From: Holophagae bacterium
Lineage (GTDB): Bacteria > Acidobacteriota > Holophagae > Acanthopleuribacterales > Acanthopleuribacteraceae
Direction of reading: 5' to 3'
Assembly (NCBI GenBank): GCA_029263455.1
Contig: JAJCXM010000020.1
Span: forward strand, 250,753-291,910
Length of the DNA stretch: 41,158 nucleotides
Under the pieces are notes generated by a model. The model saw nothing but the letters and a program-made list of their open reading frames with translations. It made no database searches and had not been told where the DNA came from. Shown here one piece after another: positions 8,233 through 15,540 of this stretch. Each line of letters opens with the position of its first letter. Position 1 is the first letter of the stretch. Made by a program: the position numbers and the translations under genes.

Positions 8233-9300
8233 TTATTGTGATTCAAGTCTGGCAACGATAGCAGTGGCTTCGGCGTTACCGGATTCGGCTGCCCGTTTAT
8301 ACCAACGCAGTGCTGATGTCTGCGATTTTTGTGTCCCGCGTCCCATCATGTACATGTCAGCAACTGTTTTCTGGGCTAATGCATGTCCAGCCTGCGCGGC
8401 CTTTAGTAGCCATTGCAGTCCCTCTTTGTCCGATGCATTGCGACCTTGTCCCTTGAGGTACATCATGCCAAGCGTCCATTGAGCGTCAACATGGTTTTGG
8501 GCACCAGCTCTACCAAACCAGTCGCCAGCCTCTTCGTAGGAAACTGGCGTCCCTAGTCCGTGATAGAGCAGCCAGGCCAAATTGTACTGCGCCAAAGCAA
8601 CACCTTGGTCGGCAGCATGGCGGGTCCAGCGTTCCGCCTCAATATAATCGGTCTCTACGCCAACGCCTTTAGCGTAGAGTTGACCTAATACAGTCTGAGA
8701 AAGCGGATGCCCTAGCTGTGCAGCCTTTGTAAACCATTCGGCGGCCTTTTTTGCATCTTTGGGTGAACCCTCTCCGTTAAGGTTCATGTCAGCCATCGTA
8801 TACATTGCGCCCGCGTCGTTTTGAAGAGCCGCCGACATGAGCCACTCCTGTGCGCCTTTATAGTCGATTTCGGTACCTATACCTGTCCTTAAGAGACGAC
8901 CGTAAGTAGTCTGTGCTTCGACGACGCCAATTCGTGCTGCACGTGCGAAATATTCTACGGCTTTTTGCTCGTCTTTAGGGTACGCTTCGCTTCCTTCAAG
9001 GTGCCCGTAGGCCATTTCCATCAGTTTGTCTGGAGGGAACTCTTCGGCAATAGCGGAATAGCTGACATTAGGTTGCTCGTCGGCTATAGGGGTTTCAGTT
9101 TCTACGGCAATGTCGGGTGCGGATTCTTGTGGTTGGATATCCGTCGCAACTTTTTGGGCGTCCCGATAAGCCAATGCCATCATGAGGATGATGGCAGTAC
9201 CAAACACGGCTAATGGACCTAGTGCCGATCGCAGTGCAAAACTGCTAGAATGCCCTGCCGGAGGGCTTGATGGATATTTTGGATTCCGACGATCGCGCAT
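8233..9300 (-). CDS. Membrane-anchored Sel1-like repeat protein
   Basis: 355 residues with one transmembrane segment at about residues 25-45 (ALGPLAVFGTAIILMMALAY), then a Pro/Glu-rich linker, then about seven Sel1-like (TPR-related) repeats of about 36 residues with the A-x-x-W-x-x-x-A-A...G...A pattern (for example AAEWFTKAAQLGHPLSQTVLGQLYAKGVG). Such proteins act as protein-interaction scaffolds, often in the cell envelope. The N-terminus is probably cytoplasmic with the repeats outside. The start codon has only a weak upstream GGGG. The first 31 bases overlap the divergent DUF493 gene, and no plausible later start exists because the next Met lies inside the membrane helix. Confidence 0.88.
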   Translation of the reverse strand: MRDRRNPKYPSSPPAGHSSSFALRSALGPLAVFGTAIILMMALAYRDAQKVATDIQPQESAPDIAVETETPIADEQPNVSYSAIAEEFPPDKLMEMAYGHLEGSEAYPKDEQKAVEYFARAARIGVVEAQTTYGRLLRTGIGTEIDYKGAQEWLMSAALQNDAGAMYTMADMNLNGEGSPKDAKKAAEWFTKAAQLGHPLSQTVLGQLYAKGVGVETDYIEAERWTRHAADQGVALAQYNLAWLLYHGLGTPVSYEEAGDWFGRAGAQNHVDAQWTLGMMYLKGQGRNASDKEGLQWLLKAAQAGHALAQKTVADMYMMGRGTQKSQTSALRWYKRAAESGNAEATAIVARLESQ

Positions 9301-9536
9301 GTATTCAGTACCCCTGTACCTGGCATTTCAAGATTATTGGCCGAGATTGCCAACAACTTGAGGAATTAGTAACGACGTTATTCGCGGGCGAACGTTACGA
9401 CGTCACGTTTTCGCGCCACAGCGCCAAAAAGACATACTGCAGCATCAATCTCGCTTTGTGGGTGCAAAACGCGAGCCAGCGTGATCAGGCGTTTCGCAGC
9501 CTAAAAGATGATCCCCAAGTTGTCATGGTGATCTAG
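9270..9536 (+). CDS. DUF493 (YbeD-like) family protein
   Basis: A small cytoplasmic protein of 88 residues. The pattern YPCTWHFKIIG, then a variable region, then VTFSRHSAKKTYCSINLALWV, then FRSLKDDPQVVMVI, matches the ACT-like ferredoxin fold of the YbeD/DUF493 family (pCh.ypiKviG...s.kgkY.S.tv...v.mvl). The family is linked in Escherichia coli to lipoic acid and peptidoglycan gene clusters, but its function is unproven. The ATG at 9270 has GGAGGG at 9260-9265; a TTG one codon before is also possible. It is divergent from, and overlaps by 31 bases, the Sel1 gene. Confidence 0.8.
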   Translation: MDILDSDDRACIQYPCTWHFKIIGRDCQQLEELVTTLFAGERYDVTFSRHSAKKTYCSINLALWVQNASQRDQAFRSLKDDPQVVMVI

Positions 9537-9587
9537 GGGCTTATGCGTCCTGCTGCTTATGCAGCACCCACCCCTTTTTAATTTTTT
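9536..9587 (+). terminator. Intrinsic terminator of the DUF493 gene inside the 3' end of the ligase gene
   Basis: An inner hairpin TGCTGC-TTAT-GCAGCA (9551-9566) is flanked by AGGGG (9536-9540) and CCCCT (9571-9575), which can extend the stem. It is followed by the T-rich tract TTTTTAATTTTTT. The hairpin overlaps the last codons of the convergent ligase-like gene, so terminator and coding sequence share the same bases. Confidence 0.6.
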
Positions 9588-10992
9588 GGTCCCGGTATTC
9601 CTCAGCAAGCTCCAGGATCTGCGGCTTGGAATTGGAAATACGCACCTCTTGTTGTAAGGCATCCTTACGACCCGCACTATAGTCTGTATACGCCAATGTG
9701 TAGGTGGCAAAGGACGCATCCATGCGTTCCTTATTGGTTTTCCAAACGACAATTTTGCGGACCGCAATTTTATCTTTTGACTCTTTTATGTAGACTTCAC
9801 GACTGATGAGATCGATATCTGGAAAATGAATCGCTTGACGCGCTTGTTCGCTGGTGTCGATCAGGATCTGGTCAGTTATTTGATTGATGCGCAAGTCGAT
9901 TGGGTTGACGGATTTGTCGGACCGAAACCGGATGAATTTGCAGTGCCTCAATGAAGCGAATTGTGAGGAACGTAGTAAACGATACTTATTGTCTTTTAAA
10001 CTTAGGGTGGCTTTTCGGATCGGTAATCCATTGTGTCGTTCGGCCACCATGTCGGTGGCGCTAAATTCGATAACTACTTTCGGTTGAACCATCAAGAATG
10101 GCGTCTGGAAGCCGCTCACCTCTAAATAATCCGATTCGGCCGGCTGTTCGCGTAACTGATCATAGAGTTGAGTTTTGTCGAGGTCAGAGAAGCCTTTTTC
10201 AACTGCTGCGAGTACTTGTAAAGTGTTGTCGTCATTGAGCAAAGCTGTTAGGACACTGGTGATGGATGTTTGTTCATCGTCGGCCGTGTAACCAATAATA
10301 ACGGCGTCAGTTGTGTGCTGCGCCTTGAGTTTATAACGAAAGGTTAGATCGCTGCGAATCATCAAACCTTCCGCGTTACGGCTGCCAACCCATAGATCGT
10401 AAAACGACTCAATATCTTTTATTTCTTGAGTCTTGATCATGGGAGGTGGACTAAGTGACGTCGATTCAAAAAGCGTATCTAGGCGCTCGCGTATCTGGAC
10501 ATAGTCCGTAAAGGTCTCGTCGTTGAGCCGCAGAATATCAAATGGTGAAAAACTGAGGGCGGCCAGGTCAGCATCTGTTTTTGGACTCTTGGTTAACGAG
10601 ATGACGTCGAAGACACGCGTTCGCTCTAGCTCAGCCTTTCGAACGAATAATTCGCCCGGGATTAGGGCTTGTCGAATGCCTGCCGCATCAAATATTTGTT
10701 TCGCTTGTTCTAAACAAGGCAGCCCGGTGTAGGCATAACCACGGTGCCGAATGAGGAAAGCTCTTTCGCCGTCGTAATAGAGGTGCGCGTGTTCACCGTC
10801 CAATTTTACCGAAGCGTAGAATTCATGTCCTTGAAGGCGTTTGAGCCCGGCTCGGTCGATCGACTTGAATTTGGATGCAATCCTCAATTTGTATTCTTTG
10901 ACTTGTTGATAGAGTTGGAAATCAACCGCTTCGATAGGGATTTCAACGAAGTCTCCGCGTACGGTCTTGCCTTGGTTTAGATCAATCGACAT
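9541..10992 (-). CDS. ATP-dependent DNA ligase-like protein with extra C-terminal domain
   Basis: 483 residues with covalent-nucleotidyltransferase motifs in order: motif I SVKLDGE (Lys63 is the expected adenylated residue), motif III IPGELFV (Glu114), motif IIIa FSPFDIL, motif IV NAEGLMIR (about 206-213) and motif V RYKLKAQHTTDAVIIG. An OB-fold follows (FMVQPKVVIEFSATD), with the FIRFRSDK segment typical of ATP-dependent DNA ligases. These enzymes seal nicks through an enzyme-AMP intermediate. The last 100 or so residues (from about 380) are not part of a standard ligase and end in EEYRDQKIKKGW, faintly WGR-like. The start is ATG 10992 (TTG 10995 possible). It overlaps the upstream gene's end by about 11 bases, which implies translational coupling. 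An RNA ligase is less likely. Confidence 0.83.
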   Translation of the reverse strand: MSIDLNQGKTVRGDFVEIPIEAVDFQLYQQVKEYKLRIASKFKSIDRAGLKRLQGHEFYASVKLDGEHAHLYYDGERAFLIRHRGYAYTGLPCLEQAKQIFDAAGIRQALIPGELFVRKAELERTRVFDVISLTKSPKTDADLAALSFSPFDILRLNDETFTDYVQIRERLDTLFESTSLSPPPMIKTQEIKDIESFYDLWVGSRNAEGLMIRSDLTFRYKLKAQHTTDAVIIGYTADDEQTSITSVLTALLNDDNTLQVLAAVEKGFSDLDKTQLYDQLREQPAESDYLEVSGFQTPFLMVQPKVVIEFSATDMVAERHNGLPIRKATLSLKDNKYRLLRSSQFASLRHCKFIRFRSDKSVNPIDLRINQITDQILIDTSEQARQAIHFPDIDLISREVYIKESKDKIAVRKIVVWKTNKERMDASFATYTLAYTDYSAGRKDALQQEVRISNSKPQILELAEEYRDQKIKKGWVLHKQQDA

Positions 10993-11692
10993 CAACGTAA
11001 TCTTTCAGCTCCAAATTACTAAGGTGCAAGCTCAGACGATATGCTTCTCCATCAATGGCACCTACCAAGAATGCGCGATAGGGTAGGCCGTCGCGCTGGA
11101 ACCGCAACGGTTCACGACCTTTTTCGCCAGCGCCAATGAGTACCGCGCATTTTCGATCACTCAGATCTTTAGCCATGTGGAATAGATAGTCGTAGGTCAA
11201 GCCATTGACGTGATGGATTTGATAGATCTTGGTGACCGCGACTGATTGAAGCAGCTTCTTGAGTGGTATGTATTTATGTGTCCATACCAGCGGAATCTCA
11301 AGCGTTATGTTGGAAGGTGAAGGGATGTGTTCCTCGCGAATTGTCTCCTGTCCTTTACGGTCATATGTGACGTCTTTGAATCTGAGATGATAAGCAATCT
11401 GTTCGCTGTCATCGACAAAAACTGTTTTGGTGGTCGAGGAGATTTTACCCATGTAGTTGAAGTCAATTTCAGGATCACCCTTGATGAGTAGTTCCTCGAT
11501 TTCCTGCGATTCGTCGATAGACATCTGTTGGATGCGCGCCAAGCTAGACGGAAAAGTGGTCTTAATGACTTTGACCGAAAAAACGCGGTCGTCGTTTTCT
11601 AGTCTAAATTGCGTATCATTTTCCTGGCTGACCGATTCAAAAGCCACGTGCGTATCGCGTTGCTTGGAATCGGTTAAATAAATAGCGCGCAT
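10982..11692 (-). CDS. Conserved-looking protein of unknown function, ligase operon
   Basis: 236 residues, soluble, with no signal peptide and no membrane segment. I do not recognise the family. It appears to have an N-terminal beta-rich part (MRAIYLTDSKQRDTHVAFE, then VFSVKVIKTTFPSSLARIQ) and a C-terminal part with KCAVLIGAGEKGREPLRF and YRLSLHLSNLELKDY. The start has AGGAG overlapping the TAG stop of the gene before it (7-base gap), and its own stop overlaps the start of the ligase-like gene. The three genes are therefore almost certainly co-transcribed and co-translated, and a role together with the ligase is inferred only from this. Confidence 0.8.
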   Translation of the reverse strand: MRAIYLTDSKQRDTHVAFESVSQENDTQFRLENDDRVFSVKVIKTTFPSSLARIQQMSIDESQEIEELLIKGDPEIDFNYMGKISSTTKTVFVDDSEQIAYHLRFKDVTYDRKGQETIREEHIPSPSNITLEIPLVWTHKYIPLKKLLQSVAVTKIYQIHHVNGLTYDYLFHMAKDLSDRKCAVLIGAGEKGREPLRFQRDGLPYRAFLVGAIDGEAYRLSLHLSNLELKDYVDVD

Positions 11693-11699
11693 GGAACTC

Positions 11700-12290
11700 C
11701 TACATCATGCTGAAGTCGATATCGTCTTCATCGTCGAAATCTTCGATTTCAAATCGTTGTGGTTTTTGCAAATAGGAAAGTTTAGTCACTTCGGTAACCA
11801 TCAAGAACAGATTGGCCCCTGTCGGATTGAGAAATGCACGTTTTGGTGAGTGCCCGGCTCGATAGTTGAAAGGGAAAACGAAGAAATCAGCGGACTCAAG
11901 GACTGCATCAGCCAAGCGTTCTTGGTTGTGGGCGCGCAGGACATAAACAGCCGAGACCTCACTTATCAAGAGCTCATCTAAACTCGCTTTTTCTGACAAC
12001 TCAATGGGCTCGTCAAAAGTGGAGGGGAAGGTTTCCAAAGGCACTCCTAACCCATTGACGGCCACTAATTCATTGCGCGAACGCCACAACCTCTCGTCAT
12101 CCATGTAACCCATGCCGCTCGATTGAATAAGTACGCTGCCCCATTCATCCAAATAGCCTTTGTGCAAGGGCTCGCCCTTGGCGCTTTCGACAACGATTTC
12201 CTTGCGACCATACAACTTTGTGCGGTCCACTTTGTCCACCGTACATTCGAATTTGGACTCACCCAAAATAAAAGTAAGTTTACGCGCCAT
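11700..12290 (-). CDS. Unknown protein with acidic C-terminal tail, first gene of the ligase operon
   Basis: 196 residues, soluble, no recognised domain. The N-terminal half looks beta-rich (RKLTFILGESKFECTVDKV, KGYLDEWGSVLIQSSG). A central segment, FFVFPFNYRAGHSPKRAFLNP, contains aromatic and basic residues. The protein ends in IEDFDDEDDIDFSMM, a very acidic tail that resembles in composition the DFDDDIPF tip of bacterial single-stranded-DNA-binding proteins, although it is not the exact motif. It is the first gene of the three-gene unit and is divergent from recC with a 76-base gap. The ribosome-binding site is weak. Confidence 0.78.
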   Translation of the reverse strand: MARKLTFILGESKFECTVDKVDRTKLYGRKEIVVESAKGEPLHKGYLDEWGSVLIQSSGMGYMDDERLWRSRNELVAVNGLGVPLETFPSTFDEPIELSEKASLDELLISEVSAVYVLRAHNQERLADAVLESADFFVFPFNYRAGHSPKRAFLNPTGANLFLMVTEVTKLSYLQKPQRFEIEDFDDEDDIDFSMM

Positions 12291-12327
12291 AGCCTGCCGA
12301 TTAGTCGTTTAGAGTAATTAACCCACC

Positions 12328-12334
12328 TATAATA
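12328..12334. promoter_or_regulatory. Overlapping divergent -10 elements between ligase operon and recC
   Basis: TATAAT (12328-12333, plus strand) is a perfect -10 for recC, with the start codon 33 bases beyond it. The same bases read on the minus strand give TATTAT (12334-12329), a 5/6 match pointing at the unknown-protein/ligase operon. No clear -35 hexamer was found for either direction. Confidence 0.4.
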
Positions 12335-12366
12335 GCAGGGTCGTAATTCATAAAAGAGACGAGTTC

Positions 12367-15300
12367 ATGACTTCGCTCATTGTTACTCAAAGTAATCGCC
12401 TAGAACGTTTGGCCGATGCCGCCTGTGCATGGCTACGTGCGCCCTTAAGTCATCCACTCGAAAGCGACGTTGTAATTGTGCAAAGTCGCGGTATGGCGAC
12501 TTGGCTGGCTCGTGTTCTAGCCAATGACCGCGGCATTTGCGCCAATGTTAGCTTCCCTTTTCCCAAAAGTGCGCTCACGGAATTGGTTGATATCGTATTG
12601 GGACCCGACCAGAATTTTTTTCAATGTTTCGCCAAGGAAACGACCACCTGGCGTTTGTTAGAGCTTTTACACGATCGTGAAAAGCTATCCACATACACTG
12701 AAGTCGCAAATTACGTCGACGGCAACGCCGACCGTCGTTTGAGTCTAGCGGTGCGCATCGCCGATATGTTCGAGCAATACCTCGTTTATCGAATGGACAT
12801 GCTTAGGGATTGGGAGCAGAAAAAGCAGGATCCAGCTCACTGGCAAGCCGATCTATGGCTTGCACTCGTTGCCGAATTCCACACTTCACCTTGGCTGATA
12901 ACTACACAGCTCATCGATAAAATACCGCGCTGCCCGTCGTTACCTGAACGTATGGCTGTTTTTGGACCGGCAACGTTGCCGCCTCTGTATTTACAGATCC
13001 TTCAATCGCTTGCGTCAGTACGACCCGTTCACCTTTTTGTACACGCACCTTCTCCGTTCTACTGGGGAGATGTACGTACGCGTTCCAGTCAAATTCGTGC
13101 AGCCGTCGAGTCAGGATTGGATGAATTGGAAACGGAATCCGTATTGCTTTCGTCATTCGGGAAAATCGGTCGCGACTTTCAAGTCATGCTTGAGGCCTTT
13201 CCGTATATCGATGTGCCAGGCGACTTTTTCGAAAAACCAGAGGAGAAAAACCTGCTCAACGTCTTACAGGCCGACATTTTTTATGCGCGTGGACGAGATG
13301 AGTGTGCCGCTTACGAATGGCAAGTGGACGACGACTCGCTTGAATTTCATGCCTGTCATTCCCCGATGCGGGAAGTGGAAATTCTTAGAGATCAATTGCT
13401 TGATCTATTCGAGAACTCGGATCTGCGTCCCGATCAGGTCGTTGTCATGATGCCGGATATCGATGCTTATGCGCCTCTCATCGAAGCGATTTTTGCGATT
13501 GATCCTCTGGATCCCTTATTTATTCCCTTTACCGTATCTGACCGCGCCCACCGCGAAGCATTCTCGACCATCGAAGCTTTTCTGGCTGTTTTGGATGTGT
13601 TTGATTCGCGTTTTTCGGCGGCCCAAGTGGTTGATATACTCGCGTACCCAAGTATTCAATCGGCATTTGACCTTAATTCTGATGAGGTTGATCGAATTAC
13701 CGAATGGGTTACTCAAGTAAAGATTCGCTGGGCTGCCGATAAAGATCATCGGCAACAAGAGGGCCAACCCGGAAGTGACTTGAACACGTGGAACTACGGT
13801 CTAGAACGCCTGTTTCTGGGCTATGCATTTCCGTCTCAAGGCAGCCGTTTCTTTGGTGGGCGACTGGGATATGATCATGTTGAAGGTCAAGACATTATGG
13901 TCTTGGGCAAATTGTCTAGATTTGTGCGAAACCTAACCGAACTACGCTGTATCGCCAGTCGACCGCAAACAATGCCTGCATGGATCACATGGTTAAACGC
14001 GGTTTTGGATAAGCTCTTCTCAAGCAGCAAGCAAAATGCATATGAAGTTCACGTTTTGAGACAGGCTGTCTCAGAATTGACCCGCGCCAGCGAGTCGTTG
14101 ACGATAGAAATGCCGTTGAGTTTAGCCGCGATTCGAGGCCAGATGGTGGCACGATTGGAGGCCGTTCCCATGCGGGCTCGTTTCCTTAATGGTGGTGTTT
14201 CTTTTTGCGCGTTATTACCCATGCGCGCCATTCCGTTTCCCGCCATTTTTCTGTTGGGCCTGTCTGAGACAGCGTTCCCGCGAAGCATGATCCGTGACCC
14301 GTTGGATCTCATGGCCAACAAGCCCAAATTAGGGGACCGTTCGCGCCGCAACGATGACATGTTTCTATTTTTGGAGACGCTTCTCTCGGCCCGTCAAAAA
14401 CTCGTCATTTCATACGTGGGTCAAAGTCAAAAAGATAACCGGGAACGGCCGCCGTCTGTTGCTGTTTCGTCATTGTGGGATGCCATTTGTGCGCGCGTTC
14501 GCTTCCCGCAGGGCGCGCCGCCGAACCATGCGACTTTAAAAGAGTACCTGGTGAAAAGACATCCATTACAGCCCTTTTCTGTGCGTTATTTTTCTGAACC
14601 CAGTCCGTTTTTCTCCTATTCTGATGTTCACCTGGCAGGTGCCAAAAAATTGTTAGCTCCGCGACTCGGTGCTCGGCCGTTCATTACGCAACCAATTCCA
14701 GCTGAGATTCCAAACGAACTAGATCTGAAGCAATTAGTGAAATTCTTTAAAGATCCGGTTCGAACCTGGTTGCGTCAACGACTGGGTGTTGAAGATGAGC
14801 GACGAGTCGACGAACTAGCGCACGGCGAACGTACGCAAATTACACACCTTGAGCGTGAGTATCTAGGTCGCTTCGTTATTCGTAAGTCGCTGTTTCAGGT
14901 GCCTGTCGGTTATGACGAATTACTGGCATTAGGTTTACTCCCGCAGGGTGGGTTAGGTCGCGCTGAATATGAATCGGTGTTGCAAAATGTGGAGCCGATG
15001 CTCGCCGAGTTAGGCACGCTTTGGTCGCAGCCGCGGCCTGACGCTAAGCTGATTGAAGTACCCCTCGCTCACTGTGTATTAACAGGCGCCATTCACGATT
15101 GGAGAGGCACAAACCTGATCCGCTTCAATTTCGGCAAAAAAGCAGCGCGTCATTTGATGGCAACCTGGATTCAGTTACTCGCGGTCAGTGTCGCAGAGTC
15201 GGAAAACTGGAGCGCGAATCACGTGTTTAAGGGTGAAAAGTATAAACAGGCCGCAAACATCCACATCGCTGCACCTTCAAATTCCGCTAAGGTACTTTCA

Positions 15301-15540
15301 GATCTCGTTCAGCTATATCAGGAAGGCTTGGCGCAACCCTTACCTCTTCCTGCCGATGCTGCACTGGAAATGATCAACAAGTCCGGATCCGTCGATTTGC
15401 GTCAAGTATGGCTGAATGCCACTAATCGAGTCGGCCAAGCATGGTGGCAGCGTGTTTTTGAGGTTAATGACGCATTGCTAGATAAGTTTCGCGACACAGC
15501 GGAACGGGTATATGCACCTTTGCAGGACCAACTATCATGA
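12367..15540 (+). CDS. recC: Exodeoxyribonuclease V gamma subunit, RecC
   Basis: 1057 residues, slightly shorter than Escherichia coli RecC (about 1120). The N-terminus LIVTQSNRLERLADAACAWL, then VIVQSRGMATWLARVLA and NVSFPFPKSAL, is the RecC signature. FLLGLSETAFPRS is the degenerate helicase-like segment. In the RecBCD complex RecC splits the DNA duplex and recognises the Chi sequence. The gene's last four bases, ATGA, are shared with the recB start. No ptrA protease gene lies between, unlike the E. coli arrangement. Confidence 0.95.
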   Translation: MTSLIVTQSNRLERLADAACAWLRAPLSHPLESDVVIVQSRGMATWLARVLANDRGICANVSFPFPKSALTELVDIVLGPDQNFFQCFAKETTTWRLLELLHDREKLSTYTEVANYVDGNADRRLSLAVRIADMFEQYLVYRMDMLRDWEQKKQDPAHWQADLWLALVAEFHTSPWLITTQLIDKIPRCPSLPERMAVFGPATLPPLYLQILQSLASVRPVHLFVHAPSPFYWGDVRTRSSQIRAAVESGLDELETESVLLSSFGKIGRDFQVMLEAFPYIDVPGDFFEKPEEKNLLNVLQADIFYARGRDECAAYEWQVDDDSLEFHACHSPMREVEILRDQLLDLFENSDLRPDQVVVMMPDIDAYAPLIEAIFAIDPLDPLFIPFTVSDRAHREAFSTIEAFLAVLDVFDSRFSAAQVVDILAYPSIQSAFDLNSDEVDRITEWVTQVKIRWAADKDHRQQEGQPGSDLNTWNYGLERLFLGYAFPSQGSRFFGGRLGYDHVEGQDIMVLGKLSRFVRNLTELRCIASRPQTMPAWITWLNAVLDKLFSSSKQNAYEVHVLRQAVSELTRASESLTIEMPLSLAAIRGQMVARLEAVPMRARFLNGGVSFCALLPMRAIPFPAIFLLGLSETAFPRSMIRDPLDLMANKPKLGDRSRRNDDMFLFLETLLSARQKLVISYVGQSQKDNRERPPSVAVSSLWDAICARVRFPQGAPPNHATLKEYLVKRHPLQPFSVRYFSEPSPFFSYSDVHLAGAKKLLAPRLGARPFITQPIPAEIPNELDLKQLVKFFKDPVRTWLRQRLGVEDERRVDELAHGERTQITHLEREYLGRFVIRKSLFQVPVGYDELLALGLLPQGGLGRAEYESVLQNVEPMLAELGTLWSQPRPDAKLIEVPLAHCVLTGAIHDWRGTNLIRFNFGKKAARHLMATWIQLLAVSVAESENWSANHVFKGEKYKQAANIHIAAPSNSAKVLSDLVQLYQEGLAQPLPLPADAALEMINKSGSVDLRQVWLNATNRVGQAWWQRVFEVNDALLDKFRDTAERVYAPLQDQLS

